Part shown: piece after piece, positions 35,888-47,095 of the stretch
Layout of the letters: each line of letters begins with the position of its first letter
Numbering within the stretch: position 1 is the stretch's first letter
Assembly: GCF_008370325.1 (NCBI RefSeq)
Contig: NZ_VNIP01000008.1
Coordinates: forward strand, 248,001 to 312,000
DNA length: 64,000 nt
Direction of reading: 5' to 3'
Source: Martinezella tropici
GTDB taxonomy: Bacteria; Pseudomonadota; Alphaproteobacteria; Rhizobiales; Rhizobiaceae
Notes under the pieces: generated by a model
What the model was told of the DNA's origin: nothing
The model's input: only the letters and a program-made list of their open reading frames with translations
Databases searched by the model: none
Program-made: the position numbers and the translations under genes

Positions 35888-36263
35888 AAAGCCGACTTCC
35901 CATTGCTGCCGATCATTCGCTGATGCTCGCGAAGACGGCCTTACGCTGTGTTTCCCTTGGTGTAAGGCTGCTACAGCAACACGCTGACAGGTGCCTGAAA
36001 GCCGTCATGCCACGTTGCTCTAGCGTCGAGCGGCACGCATTTCGGGCGCTCGGGCGAAAGGCGAGGACGCTGGACATCCTGCGGCCCGGTTTCACTTTCC
36101 TGAATATCGTGATGGCGGCAGAAGAGGCGAGCGGGGCTAAAAAAGACTTTTTACCAATGAGATAGCGGCGGAATTTCGCAGCCGCGCTCGCAAGGCGAGG
36201 GGAGGATTGCTTCGGCTGCTTTTTTTAGCGACAATCGAGGCAGCGTTCGGTGGGAGGAGCCAG
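35888..36263. other. Intergenic region, no gene seen
   Basis: These 376 bp lie between the divergent PAP2 and AcoR-like genes. Short frames on both strands have no ribosome site or recognisable product. The right end holds GGGAGGAG, the ribosome site of the AcoR-like gene. I saw no strong palindrome. Confidence 0.4.
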
Positions 36264-37214
36264 ATGCACGAATATTCCGCGCATGCGGATCAGGTCTACG
36301 CGTCCGCGCAATCGGCCGCGGCAAGTTCTTCGGTCGTAGCCTCCTGGCGGCGCTGCATGACTATGCATCGTCTTGCACCGGAAGATAAGCGTTTGCCGAT
36401 GCGCCTCGCCGGTTGGGAGTTCCAGGCGGCGCTGGAGCGTTCGCAGCGGTTGGCCGCCGAAGCCTCGAACGAACTGGACCGTCTTTTCCTTGCGGTCGGC
36501 AAGGCCGGTTGCTGCCTCCTTCTGACCGATCGTGACGGCATCGCGCTCGAGCGCCGTGGTGTTGCCGGCGACGACAAGGAATTCCACGACCTTGGCCTGT
36601 GGACCGGCTCCGTGTGGACCGAGGCCAGCATTGGCACCAATGGCATCGGGACGGCGCTTGCCGATGAGCGGGCCGTTGCGATCTTTCGCGATCAGCACTT
36701 CTTTTCCTCCAACATCAATCTAAGCTGCACGACGGCTCCGATCCGCGATCACCGTGGCCAGCTTGCCGGCGCGCTCGACATTTCCACCTGCCGCGACGAT
36801 GTCAACGATGCGACCTTGGCGATCCTCTCGCAGACCGTGCGCGATGCGGCGATGCGGATCGAGCTCAATCTTTTCCGCAGCGCTTTCGCCGGCGCACGCT
36901 TCGTCATGGTGCCGACGGATACGGCTTCCACCTCCGCGCTGCTCGCCGTCGACCGCAACGATCTCGTGCTCGGCGCGACGCGGGCGGCCCGCCTTGCGCT
37001 GAAACTCGACGATCATCGCATTGCGGCGGGAGTTCCCGCATCCGATGTTCTGCGCGAGCAGGGGGCCGGGAATGAGGATCTCCTGGAGGCCGAACGCGCC
37101 GCCCTGCTCAGGGCGCTTTCGCGCGCCAATGGCAATGTCTCGCAGGCGGCCGCGGCGCTTGGCATGAGCCGCTCGACGCTGCATCGGAAGATGAACCGGC
37201 TCAATCTGCACTGA
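36264..37214 (+). CDS. AcoR-like GAF/Fis-helix regulator lacking the AAA+ domain
   Basis: The 316-residue protein has the N-terminal part of AcoR-type enhancer-binding proteins: [13 protein letters not shown] region about 60-200 with [14 protein letters not shown] and the segment [28 protein letters not shown]. It ends in a Fis-type helix-turn-helix (about 285-312; [23 protein letters not shown]). The central sigma-54 AAA+ domain (Walker A GESGTGKE, GAFTGA loop) is missing, while full AcoR has over 600 residues. GGGAGGAG precedes the ATG at 36264. It is followed by an aldehyde dehydrogenase gene with a palindrome between, which it probably regulates. Confidence 0.85.
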   Translation: MHEYSAHADQVYASAQSAAASSSVVASWRRCMTMHRLAPEDKRLPMRLAGWEFQAALERSQRLAAEASNELDRLFLAVGKAGCCLLLTDRDGIALERRGVAGDDKEFHDLGLWTGSVWTEASIGTNGIGTALADERAVAIFRDQHFFSSNINLSCTTAPIRDHRGQLAGALDISTCRDDVNDATLAILSQTVRDAAMRIELNLFRSAFAGARFVMVPTDTASTSALLAVDRNDLVLGATRAARLALKLDDHRIAAGVPASDVLREQGAGNEDLLEAERAALLRALSRANGNVSQAAAALGMSRSTLHRKMNRLNLH

Positions 37215-37245
37215 CCTTTAAGGACGGAGCATTTGATCGGGCAGA

Positions 37246-37263
37246 TGTCGCAGAGTTGCGACA
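37246..37263. promoter_or_regulatory. Candidate upstream activating site of the aldehyde dehydrogenase gene
   Basis: TGTCGCA-GAGT-TGCGACA is a perfect 7-bp inverted repeat of the TGT-N12-ACA kind recognised by Fis-type helices of AcoR/NtrC-like proteins. It lies 106 bp before the aldehyde dehydrogenase start. I found no clear -24/-12 sigma-54 promoter after it. Confidence 0.55.
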
Positions 37264-37369
37264 CTGTGCGCTGCAGCATGATACGAAGGGACTACCGTCC
37301 GAAAGCATATGCACTCAGACTTCTCCCATTGGGTTCGTTGACCGGACCTGCCGACCAAGGGAGGATGGC

Positions 37370-38878
37370 ATGCTGCATCAGAAGATCGTCGAATCTCCGT
37401 TCAAGCTGAAATATGGCAACTACATCGGCGGCGAGTGGCGTGAGCCGATCGGCGGCAAGTATTTCGACAACATCACGCCGATCACCGGCGGTAAGATCTG
37501 CGAGATACCGCGTTCCGACGAAAAGGATATCAACGCCGCCCTCGATGCCGCCCATGCGGCGAAGGATAAATGGGGCAGGACGTCGACCACCGAGCGTTCC
37601 AATATCCTGATGAAGATCGCCCAGCGCATGGAAGACAAGCTGGAAGTGCTGGCGCAGGCGGAAAGCTGGGACAACGGTAAGCCGATCCGCGAAACCATGG
37701 CGGCCGACATTCCGCTCGCCATCGATCACTTCCGCTACTTCGCTTCTTGCATTCGCGCCCAGGAAGGCTCGATCGGCGAGATCGACCACGATACCGTCGC
37801 CTACCATTTTCATGAGCCGCTCGGCGTCGTTGGGCAGATCATTCCCTGGAACTTCCCGATCCTGATGGCGGCCTGGAAGCTTGCGCCGGCACTGGCCGCC
37901 GGCAACTGCGTCGTCATCAAGCCGGCCGAGCAGACACCGGCCTCGCTGCTAGTCTGGGCCGAGCTCATCGGCGATCTCCTACCGCCCGGCGTTCTCAACA
38001 TCGTCAATGGTTTCGGCCTTGAGGCCGGCAAGCCGCTGGCGACCAGCCCGCGCATCGCTAAGATCGCCTTTACCGGCGAGACGACGACCGGCCGGCTCAT
38101 CATGCAATATGCCAGCCAGAACCTGATCCCCGTCACGCTCGAGCTTGGTGGCAAGTCGCCGAACATCTTCTTTGCCGATGTCGCGGCCGAAGACGATGAT
38201 TTCTTCGACAAGGCGCTCGAAGGCTTTGCGATGTTCGCGCTCAATCAGGGCGAGGTCTGCACATGCCCCAGCCGCGCGCTGATCCAGGAGTCGGTCTACG
38301 ATCGGTTTATGGAGCGGGCCGTCAAGCGCGTGGAAGCCATCAAGCAGGGCAACCCGCTGGATTCCGCGACCATGATCGGCGCCCAGGCGTCGAGCGAGCA
38401 GATGGAGAAGATCCTTTCCTATCTCGATATCGGCAGGCAGGAAGGCGCCGAAGTGCTGACGGGCGGCGGTCGCGCCGATCTCGGCGGCGAGCTGTCGAGC
38501 GGCTATTACGTCAAGCCGACCATCTTCAAGGGCCACAACAAGATGCGGGTCTTCCAGGAGGAAATCTTCGGCCCGGTCGTCTCCGTCACGACCTTCAAGG
38601 ACGAGAAGGAAGCGCTCGAAATCGCCAACGACACGCTCTACGGCCTTGGCGCCGGCGTGTGGACCCGCGACGGCAACCGCGCCTATCGCTTCGGCCGCGA
38701 AATCCAGGCCGGCCGCGTGTGGACGAATTGCTATCACGCCTATCCGGCTCACGCAGCCTTTGGCGGCTACAAGCAATCGGGCATCGGGCGCGAGACGCAC
38801 AAGATGATGCTCGATCACTACCAGCAGACCAAGAACATGCTGGTCAGCTACAGCCCGAAGGCGCTCGGCTTCTTCTGA
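37370..38878 (+). CDS. NAD-dependent aldehyde dehydrogenase (AcoD/ExaC type)
   Basis: The 502-residue enzyme probably oxidises acetaldehyde or similar aldehydes in alcohol or acetoin metabolism. Key residues are Glu258 in LELGGKSPN and Cys297 in [13 protein letters not shown], the CTCPSR pattern typical of the AcoD/ExaC subfamily, plus [12 protein letters not shown] and the end [21 protein letters not shown] precedes the ATG at 37370; the longer frame from 37256 crosses the palindrome and is rejected. Context: AcoR-like activator upstream, DUF779 gene downstream, a common trio. Confidence 0.93.
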   Translation: MLHQKIVESPFKLKYGNYIGGEWREPIGGKYFDNITPITGGKICEIPRSDEKDINAALDAAHAAKDKWGRTSTTERSNILMKIAQRMEDKLEVLAQAESWDNGKPIRETMAADIPLAIDHFRYFASCIRAQEGSIGEIDHDTVAYHFHEPLGVVGQIIPWNFPILMAAWKLAPALAAGNCVVIKPAEQTPASLLVWAELIGDLLPPGVLNIVNGFGLEAGKPLATSPRIAKIAFTGETTTGRLIMQYASQNLIPVTLELGGKSPNIFFADVAAEDDDFFDKALEGFAMFALNQGEVCTCPSRALIQESVYDRFMERAVKRVEAIKQGNPLDSATMIGAQASSEQMEKILSYLDIGRQEGAEVLTGGGRADLGGELSSGYYVKPTIFKGHNKMRVFQEEIFGPVVSVTTFKDEKEALEIANDTLYGLGAGVWTRDGNRAYRFGREIQAGRVWTNCYHAYPAHAAFGGYKQSGIGRETHKMMLDHYQQTKNMLVSYSPKALGFF

Positions 38879-38898
38879 GACCTCCCAACGAAGCCATC

Positions 38899-38926
38899 AA
38901 GGCTCCCAGCGGAAGCTGGGGGCCTT
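38899..38926 (+). terminator. Hairpin between aldehyde dehydrogenase and DUF779 genes
   Basis: A 12-bp stem with one G-T pair has AAGGCTCCCAGC paired with GCTGGGGGCCTT around a GGAA tetraloop. There is no long T-run. It may partly terminate or protect the dehydrogenase message, making DUF779 less expressed. Confidence 0.55.
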
Positions 38927-38959
38927 CAAGCATCCGCATATCGACGATGGAGGATCATC

Positions 38960-39337
38960 ATGGACGATAATGGATCCGAGCCGCGGGTGCTTGCGACCGA
39001 CAAGGCGCTCGAGCTTATCCGCGAGATACAGCAAGACCATCCCAATATCCTGTTTCATCAGTCGGGCGGTTGCTGCGACGGCTCGTCACCGATGTGCTAT
39101 CCGGCAGACGAATTCATAGTCGGCGACAACGACGTCAAGCTCGGCGAGATCGGCGGCGTGCCGGTCTACATCAGCGGCAGCCAGTTCGAGGCGTGGAAGC
39201 ATACGCAACTCATCATCGACGTCGTGCCGGGGCGCGGCGGCATGTTCTCGCTCGATAACGGCCGGGAGAAGCGGTTTCTGACACGCTCCCGCCTCTTTGG
39301 CGGCGGCGAAGCCTGCACGATCCCGGACATCAGCTGA
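38960..39337 (+). CDS. DUF779-family protein
   Basis: The 125-residue protein has a cysteine-rich segment GGCCDGSSPMC (about 36-46), which could bind metal, and an all-alpha/beta fold of unknown function. DUF779 genes are regularly found beside AcoD/ExaC-type aldehyde dehydrogenase genes, as here, so it may help that enzyme or be co-regulated with it. It lies 81 nt after the dehydrogenase with a hairpin between. The ATG has GGAGGA about 7 nt upstream. Confidence 0.85.
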   Translation: MDDNGSEPRVLATDKALELIREIQQDHPNILFHQSGGCCDGSSPMCYPADEFIVGDNDVKLGEIGGVPVYISGSQFEAWKHTQLIIDVVPGRGGMFSLDNGREKRFLTRSRLFGGGEACTIPDIS

Positions 39338-39446
39338 TCGCCGATGCCGCAAGCAAGGTCATAAACTGCGTGTAGTATTCGCCTAATACCCGCGACCGCA
39401 GATGCTTTGATAGAGTGCCATCCGTTGGTTTTGAGGGAGGAAGACG

Positions 39447-40043
39447 ATGCCAGCAGCGAAGATCTTGATGATAACAGGTGATTTCACCGAAGACTATGAA
39501 ACCATGGTGCCGTTCCAGACGCTGCTTGCCTGTGGCTATACGGTTCATGCCGTTTGCCCCGGCAAGAATGCCGGCGAGACGGTGGCAACCGCCATTCATG
39601 ATTTCGAAGGCGATCAAACCTATTCCGAAAAGCGTGGTCATAATTTTGCACTGAATGCGACTTTTGCCAGCATCCATGCCGAGGATTACGATGCGCTTGT
39701 CATTCCCGGCGGTCGTGCGCCGGAATATCTGCGTCTGAACCCCGATGTCATCAAGGCTGTTCAGCACTTCTTCGAGGCGGACAAGCCGGTTGCCGCCATT
39801 TGCCACGGCGCGCAATTGCTGACCGCCGCGGGCGTCCTCAAGGGGCGCACCTGCTCGGCTTATCCCGCCTGCCGCCCCGAAGTGGAGCTTGCCGGCGGCA
39901 TTTATGCCGATATCGCCATCAACGACGCAGTCGCCGACGGTAATCTCGTCACCGCACCGGCCTGGCCGGCGCATCCGGCATGGCTGCGGCAGTTCATGGC
40001 CGTGCTCGATGCCAACGCACTGTCGGCAGCAAACGCCGCCTGA
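39447..40043 (+). CDS. DJ-1/PfpI-family protein
   Basis: The 198-residue protein has the nucleophile elbow AICHGAQLL with Cys119, the strand [16 protein letters not shown] (about 81-96), and an early acidic residue in GDFTEDYE. The superfamily includes intracellular proteases, glyoxalase-III-like and deglycase-like enzymes and stress chaperones, so the function is uncertain. GAGGGAGG lies upstream of the ATG. It is followed after 20 nt by a ribbon-helix-helix gene. Confidence 0.9.
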   Translation: MPAAKILMITGDFTEDYETMVPFQTLLACGYTVHAVCPGKNAGETVATAIHDFEGDQTYSEKRGHNFALNATFASIHAEDYDALVIPGGRAPEYLRLNPDVIKAVQHFFEADKPVAAICHGAQLLTAAGVLKGRTCSAYPACRPEVELAGGIYADIAINDAVADGNLVTAPAWPAHPAWLRQFMAVLDANALSAANAA

Positions 40044-40063
40044 AATTTTGAGGGGAGACGCGC

Positions 40064-40414
40064 ATGTGCGAATTGTTCATCAAGGCCGACGCCAGGCTCT
40101 GGGAAAGCACTACGCGCTCCCTGCGCATCGACGGCATGGTGACCAGCGTGAGGCTGGAAAACTTCTTCTGGTCGAAGCTGGAGGAAATCGCCCAGCGTGA
40201 CGGCATGAACGTGGTGCAGCTCATTACCAAGCTGCACCATGAATCGATCGATGCTGGCCACGATCTCGGCAATTTCACCTCGTTCCTGCGTGTCTGCTGC
40301 GCACGATATCTCGACCTGCAGCTGGCCGGCGACATTTCGAGCGATCTCTCCCAGCCCATTGCCGGTGTCGACGCGCCTGCCATTCTTGGACGGGAACGGC
40401 TGAAGTATCATTGA
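40064..40414 (+). CDS. Ribbon-helix-helix domain protein
   Basis: The 116-residue protein is MCELFIKADARLWESTTRSL followed by a predicted RHH fold: TSVRLENFFWSKLEEIAQRDG (about 27-47), then NVVQLITKLHHES. The DNA-binding strand is TSVRLE. Proteins of this size with this pattern are annotated as ribbon-helix-helix proteins in rhizobia; targets are unknown. GAGGGGAG precedes the ATG. It follows the DJ-1 gene with a 20-nt gap and converges on a TetR gene. Confidence 0.8.
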   Translation: MCELFIKADARLWESTTRSLRIDGMVTSVRLENFFWSKLEEIAQRDGMNVVQLITKLHHESIDAGHDLGNFTSFLRVCCARYLDLQLAGDISSDLSQPIAGVDAPAILGRERLKYH

Positions 40415-40424
40415 TCGTGGTTGC

Positions 40425-41009
40425 CTATGCCGCGCCTAATCGGTCGGCAATAAGTCGCTCCACGGCATCCGCGGCAGTTTCCATATAGCTTGGATCGCGA
40501 TGGAGCAAGACCACGGCAAATGAACCGTCGAGAAGCAGCATGATCTGGCGCGCGAGCGGCAGGGCATCATTGCCGGCTCCAGCCTCCATGAAAGTCGAAC
40601 CCAGCCAATCCTCGACGCGCTTCTTGTGGGCGCGGGCAACCACAAGGGCCGGATGGCCGGGAAGATTGATGAGTTCCACCGAGGTGCGCAGGAAGCCGCA
40701 GCCCTTCCATTTGGCGCTGCGCGCCGATTGTGCCAGATGACGAAAAATGCCGGCGACCTTCTCGGCAATGTCGCCGTCCGTTTCCTCGAACCAGCGTTTG
40801 AAGAGAGCCAGATTCGGCTCGTCGCGTGCCTGCAGATGGGCGGCGATCAGGTCGTCCTTGCTGCGGAAATGATAATAGAGCGTGCGTTTGGTGACGCCTG
40901 CCTTTTCGGCGATGGCGTCGACGCTGATGGCGCGGATTCCGTCGCTGTGGAAGAGCTTTCCGGCGGCCTGAAGAATACGGTCGCGTGTCGGCTGGGATCT
41001 GTCTCTCAT
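40425..41009 (-). CDS. TetR-family transcriptional repressor
   Basis: The 194-residue protein has an N-terminal helix-turn-helix (about residues 8-55; ISVDAIAEKAGVTKRTLYYHFRSKDDL) and a C-terminal domain with KWKGCGFLRTSVELI and a Cys. AcrR-like repressors of efflux or degradation genes share this layout. It is divergent from the alpha/beta hydrolase gene 61 bp away, which it most likely controls through GTATA-N12-TATAC at 41018-41039. Confidence 0.88.
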   Translation of the reverse strand: MRDRSQPTRDRILQAAGKLFHSDGIRAISVDAIAEKAGVTKRTLYYHFRSKDDLIAAHLQARDEPNLALFKRWFEETDGDIAEKVAGIFRHLAQSARSAKWKGCGFLRTSVELINLPGHPALVVARAHKKRVEDWLGSTFMEAGAGNDALPLARQIMLLLDGSFAVVLLHRDPSYMETAADAVERLIADRLGAA

Positions 41010-41017
41010 GGCCCAAC

Positions 41018-41039
41018 GTATACCGAGTAGTGAATATAC
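41018..41039. promoter_or_regulatory. Possible TetR operator
   Basis: GTATA-N12-TATAC lies in the 61-bp divergent region of the TetR and hydrolase genes. Arms are short (5 bp) and AT-rich, so support is weak. Confidence 0.3.
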
Positions 41040-41070
41040 ACAACGCAGCGATCACCCCATCTTGGCGGTC

Positions 41071-42012
41071 ATGAGCGAACAAGTAATTCCATCTGCGGAT
41101 GCAAGCAGCTTGCCGATTTCCATTCCCTGCCGGGATGGTGTCGCTCTCGGCGGCCATCTCTGGCTGGCCGGGACGAACAGGCCGGAAGGCAGCGTCATTA
41201 TCAATCCCGCCACCGGCGTTCTGGCGCGCTACTATCATCGTTACGCGCAGTTTCTGGCCGGGCATGGATTCGATGTGCTGACTTACGATTATCGCGGCAT
41301 CGGTCAGTCACGCCCGCAGCGGATGCGGGATTCAGGCTATCGTTGGCGGGATTGGGGTCAGCGGGATTTTGACGCCGCGCTTTTGATGATGGCTGCTTAT
41401 CGACGCAGCGGCCCGCTCATGGTGGTCGGTCATAGCGTCGGCGGTTTCCTGCCGGGATTGGCCGAAAGTGCCCCGATGATCGACAGAATGCTGACGGTCG
41501 GCGCCCAATATGCCTGGTGGGGCGATTACATGCCCGGCAGGCGCGCCGCCCTGTTCCTGAAATGGCATGTCGCCATGGCCGCAATGACTGCGATCTACGG
41601 CTATTTTCCCGGCCGTCGGCTTGGCTGGCTGGAGGATTTGCCGAAAGGCGTGGCAAATGAATGGAGCTTCCGCGGGCGCCGGTTCGAGCGCAGCCATCCG
41701 AAAGCCGAGCGCGAGGCCGTGCTGCGTCGCATGGTGGCGGTCAAAGCTTCGATTTTGGCGGTTGCGGTTTCGGACGACGAACTCGGCACGATGCCGGCCA
41801 TCCGCCGCGCGCTGAGTTATTATACCGGCGCGCAACGCGTGTCGGTGCTGCTGAGGCCGGCCGATTTCGGTCGCGATGCGATTGGCCATTTCGGCCTGTT
41901 TCATGATCGTTATGCCAGCAGCTTCTGGATCGATACGCTTTTCTGGCTGCGGGAAGGCCGCAATCCCTGGCCTTCCCGCGCGCTGCCGTTGGAGAAATCC
42001 TCGCACCCTTGA
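41071..42012 (+). CDS. Alpha/beta hydrolase
   Basis: The 313-residue protein has DVLTYDYRGIGQSRP (the strand before the nucleophile) and the elbow VVGHSVGGFL with the catalytic Ser. The late GHFGLFHDRYA probably holds the His. No signal peptide is visible. It resembles the serine aminopeptidase/monoacylglycerol-lipase-like group (YheT-type core). The ATG at 41071 was chosen because the upstream frame overlaps the TetR promoter; the ribosome site is weak. The divergent TetR gene suggests induction by a small molecule. Confidence 0.82.
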   Translation: MSEQVIPSADASSLPISIPCRDGVALGGHLWLAGTNRPEGSVIINPATGVLARYYHRYAQFLAGHGFDVLTYDYRGIGQSRPQRMRDSGYRWRDWGQRDFDAALLMMAAYRRSGPLMVVGHSVGGFLPGLAESAPMIDRMLTVGAQYAWWGDYMPGRRAALFLKWHVAMAAMTAIYGYFPGRRLGWLEDLPKGVANEWSFRGRRFERSHPKAEREAVLRRMVAVKASILAVAVSDDELGTMPAIRRALSYYTGAQRVSVLLRPADFGRDAIGHFGLFHDRYASSFWIDTLFWLREGRNPWPSRALPLEKSSHP

Positions 42013-42170
42013 AAGTTGAGTCCAGCGTGGCAAGCGCTCTGAGAGCGCAACCGACCCCATTATCCGGATTCCCGAATTGTAAAATCGCAAATTGCGGCTT
42101 AATTCCTTTGTTCGGCAATCTTACATATCGTAACGAATATGTATCGGCTTGCGCCGGTGGGGGATAATGC

Positions 42171-43184
42171 ATGCATCTTGGTGATTACGCCGCGCTCGGG
42201 CATTCGGAGTTGCGCGTCAGTCCGCTTGCACTCGGAACTATGTCGTTCGATGACCATTTCGCCGGGCATTCGCGCGATAAGGCTGCGGTGATCCTCGATC
42301 GCTATCTCGATCTCGGCGGCAATTATCTCGACACCGGCAACGGCGATCTGAAAGCGGGTGGCCAGATGGTTGTCGGCAACTATTTTGCGCAGAACTCGGT
42401 CAGGCGCGATCGGCTTGTCGTTGCTGCCAGGTTCAATGCCGATCGGAACGGCGAAACATCAGGCCGCAAAGCGGTGATCGATGGTTTCGAACAGGCCCTG
42501 CGGCGGCTTCGCACAGACTATCTCGATCTCTATTGGCTGAACAATTGGGACATAGAGGCTCCGTTGGAGGATATACTCGCGGCGCTGCACGATCTCGTTC
42601 AATCGGGAAAATTGCGCTATTTCGGCATCTCCGATGCGCCGGCTTGGAAGGTGGCGCATGCGCATCTGCTCGCACAATCCCACGGCTGGCCTCCGTTCAT
42701 CGGCCTGCAGATTGAATATTCGCTTGCTGCAAGGCTCTTCGAGGTCGAGCTCATCCCGATGGCGCGCGGATTGGGGCTCGGTGTCGTATCGCATTCGCCG
42801 TTGAACGGTGGGCTCATCAGCGGAAAATATACGCGCACCGACAATGCGCGGCTGAGGTCGGGTCAGGCGGCGCAATTGGCGCAGACGCCCGGCGAGGAGG
42901 ATTTCGAAATCGTCGATGCCCTGATCCGCGTCGCCGGCGAGCTTGGCACGAGTACTGCTCGCGTCGCCCTTGCCTGGGTCATGGCGCGTACAGCCGTGTC
43001 GTCCACCGTTATCGGCGTGCGGAGCATGGAGCAGCTGGAGGAGGATATTGGCGCACTCGATGTCCGCCTGTCGACAGAGCAGACGGTGACCCTTGATGCG
43101 CTGACGATTCCGAGTCATTCGCTTGCCCCATCGCTATTGCTGCGCGAAGCCGCTCCTGCCTGCGCGTGGATAACGCCCCGGTAA
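42171..43184 (+). CDS. Aldo/keto reductase homologue lacking the catalytic Tyr, Lys and His
   Basis: The 337-residue TIM-barrel protein of the AKR family (opening HSELRVSPLALGTMSFDD) keeps Asp54 of the catalytic tetrad. The other three positions are replaced: Tyr by Asp59 (DTGNGDLK where active members have DTANVYG), Lys by Arg88 (VVAARF instead of IATKF), and His by Asn124 (DLYWLNNWD). The C-terminal NADPH-binding segment (TVIGVRSMEQLEEDI) remains. The protein probably does not reduce carbonyls by the normal mechanism. GGGGGATA precedes the ATG, and the frame is intact, so it is likely expressed. Confidence 0.85.
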   Translation: MHLGDYAALGHSELRVSPLALGTMSFDDHFAGHSRDKAAVILDRYLDLGGNYLDTGNGDLKAGGQMVVGNYFAQNSVRRDRLVVAARFNADRNGETSGRKAVIDGFEQALRRLRTDYLDLYWLNNWDIEAPLEDILAALHDLVQSGKLRYFGISDAPAWKVAHAHLLAQSHGWPPFIGLQIEYSLAARLFEVELIPMARGLGLGVVSHSPLNGGLISGKYTRTDNARLRSGQAAQLAQTPGEEDFEIVDALIRVAGELGTSTARVALAWVMARTAVSSTVIGVRSMEQLEEDIGALDVRLSTEQTVTLDALTIPSHSLAPSLLLREAAPACAWITPR

Positions 43185-43307
43185 GCCTCGGCTTCTCTTA
43201 TCGATCATTCCTCCAATCTAAGTTGCCAATAGCGAGACGAGGAATGGCAACGGTAGGCGCGTCGCAGTCGCCGAATGTGAACCGGAACGCCCTGTCTGGG
43301 CAGTTCT

Positions 43308-43327
43308 GGCCTCAAAAAGGCTTTTTT
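43308..43327 (+). terminator. Possible rho-independent terminator
   Basis: A short GCCT/AGGC stem with a CAAAA loop is followed by TTTTTT, in the gap after the aldo/keto reductase gene. The T-run is good, but the stem is short. Confidence 0.4.
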
Positions 43328-43446
43328 CTACTAGTAGTTTGGTCGTTTCTGCTCTACACGCGCAGGCGTTGCCGCCCTACTTCATTGTTCATGGTTTCGG
43401 GGAATGCCCGCGCTGCCTCTTTTGAAACAGCTCTAGGAGACAGGAA

Positions 43447-43518
43447 ATGGACAAGAACCGTGTCAAAGGCGCAGTCAAGGATGCAGCCGGAAAGCTGACC
43501 GGGAACGCGCGCCGTTAA
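43447..43518 (+). pseudogene. Truncated CsbD-family stress protein
   Basis: This 23-codon frame (MDKNRVKGAVKDAAGKLTGNARR, then stop) matches the first third of CsbD proteins, which normally have about 60-70 residues. An AGGA ribosome site lies 4 nt before the ATG. No continuation was found in the other two frames. A perfect 12-bp palindrome CGCCATATGGCG follows directly at 43519-43530, at the break, suggesting a deletion or rearrangement. It may still be translated as a micropeptide. Confidence 0.65.
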
Positions 43519-43567
43519 CGCCATATGGCGGGCAAACACTTGTTCTTGCGATTTGTCGAGGCTTCCG

Positions 43568-43906
43568 ATGCTCTTCCTGGCCAAGTTTTCATCGCTGACG
43601 ACGTCACCGGATCGAGGTGCGATCTGCGCGGCGATCCGGTGCCTCATTGCTTATGCCGAGGGACTGGAAGATTGCCGCATCGAGGTTGGCGCCGCGGAGG
43701 GAGCGATCGTCCTGTCCGGAGTTGCACCGTCCGATCGGGCACGGCAGCAAGCCATTGCGATCGCCGGCGAATATGCTGGGACCCGCATCATCAACAACAT
43801 CGTTATCCAGGCTGATCGCGGATCTTCCATCGAGATCGGCTCGTCGAGTTCCCCTGCGCCGTCCGGGTCGACCGCGGCGCCCAAACCGCCGAAGGAGACG
43901 TCATGA
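43568..43906 (+). CDS. BON-domain protein
   Basis: The 112-residue protein's core (about residues 18-85) shows the BON pattern: helix with IRCLIAYAEGLEDCRIEVGAAEG, the strand-turn AIVLSGVAPSDRARQQAIAIA, and TRIINNIVIQ. BON domains bind phospholipid or help hold envelope proteins together. A Ser/Pro/Ala/Lys tail follows. No clear signal peptide is present. GAGG lies upstream of the ATG at 43568, and the gene overlaps the DUF992 gene by 4 nt. The extreme N-terminus is unsure. Confidence 0.7.
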   Translation: MLFLAKFSSLTTSPDRGAICAAIRCLIAYAEGLEDCRIEVGAAEGAIVLSGVAPSDRARQQAIAIAGEYAGTRIINNIVIQADRGSSIEIGSSSSPAPSGSTAAPKPPKETS

Positions 43907-44421
43907 AAAAGATCACCATCGCGGCTGCGGCCATTGCCGTGGCTTTCGGTTCCGCCGCTTCCGCCGCCAGCCACCAACACCATCCGAAAAGGCAATCGGC
44001 GCAAGTCGCCTCCGAGCCCCGGCAACGCCTTGGAACGCTTTCCTGCGAAGTGGCAGGCGGCGTCGGCATGATCATCGGTTCCAACAAGCAGGTCAGCTGC
44101 ACCTTCAAACAGCGAACCGGCAAGGTCGAACGCTATACGGGCGCGATCGGCAAGCTCGGGATCGATATCGGCGTGACCCGCAAGACCTATCTGAGCTGGG
44201 TCGTCATCAACACCGCGCCCACGCGTGTCGGCGATGGTGCCCTGGCAGGCACTTATGTCGGTGCATCCGCCGGTGCTTCCGTCGGCCTCGGTCTCGGAGC
44301 CAACGCGCTGGTCGGCGGCAATTCCAAGAACTTTGCACTGCAGCCGCTGAGCGGCGAGGCCGGAACCGGCCTGAATGTCGCAGCCGGCGTTTCCCGGCTG
44401 CAATTGCGCCCAGCCAGCTGA
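43903..44421 (+). CDS. DUF992-family secreted protein
   Basis: The 172-residue protein has a Sec signal peptide (MKKITIAAAAIAVAFGSAASA), then GTLSCEVAGGVGMIIGSNKQVSCTF with two Cys that could pair, and YTGAIGKLGIDIGVT, the signature segment of DUF992 proteins found in alphaproteobacteria. The function is unknown and the location periplasmic. It overlaps the BON gene by 4 nt (ATGA), so the two are made together. Confidence 0.85.
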   Translation: MKKITIAAAAIAVAFGSAASAASHQHHPKRQSAQVASEPRQRLGTLSCEVAGGVGMIIGSNKQVSCTFKQRTGKVERYTGAIGKLGIDIGVTRKTYLSWVVINTAPTRVGDGALAGTYVGASAGASVGLGLGANALVGGNSKNFALQPLSGEAGTGLNVAAGVSRLQLRPAS

Positions 44422-44506
44422 CATGGCGATAGCCCGCCGGCGTATGGGAGCATGCTGCCAACATGATGTCCTCGCTGCGCGGCCGCGCACGGAGGTCATT
44501 CGTCAA

Positions 44507-44537
44507 CCGGACGCGACCTGAAGCTGGTCGCGTCCGG
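44507..44537. terminator. Strong hairpin between the DUF992 gene and katG
   Basis: A perfect 12-bp stem, CCGGACGCGACC with GGTCGCGTCCGG, has a 7-nt loop and lies between two convergent genes. TATTTTACTT follows on the + strand. It probably terminates both. Confidence 0.7.
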
Positions 44538-44554
44538 AACTATTTTACTTCACT

Positions 44555-47095
<2,541 letters not shown>

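Noticed and set aside
35923..36165. 80-residue frame in the PAP2/AcoR-like gap
   Set aside because: No ribosome site or recognisable protein pattern was found.
37264..37369. Sigma-54 promoter for the aldehyde dehydrogenase gene
   Set aside because: I looked for TGGCAC-N5-TTGC after the palindrome and found no acceptable match.
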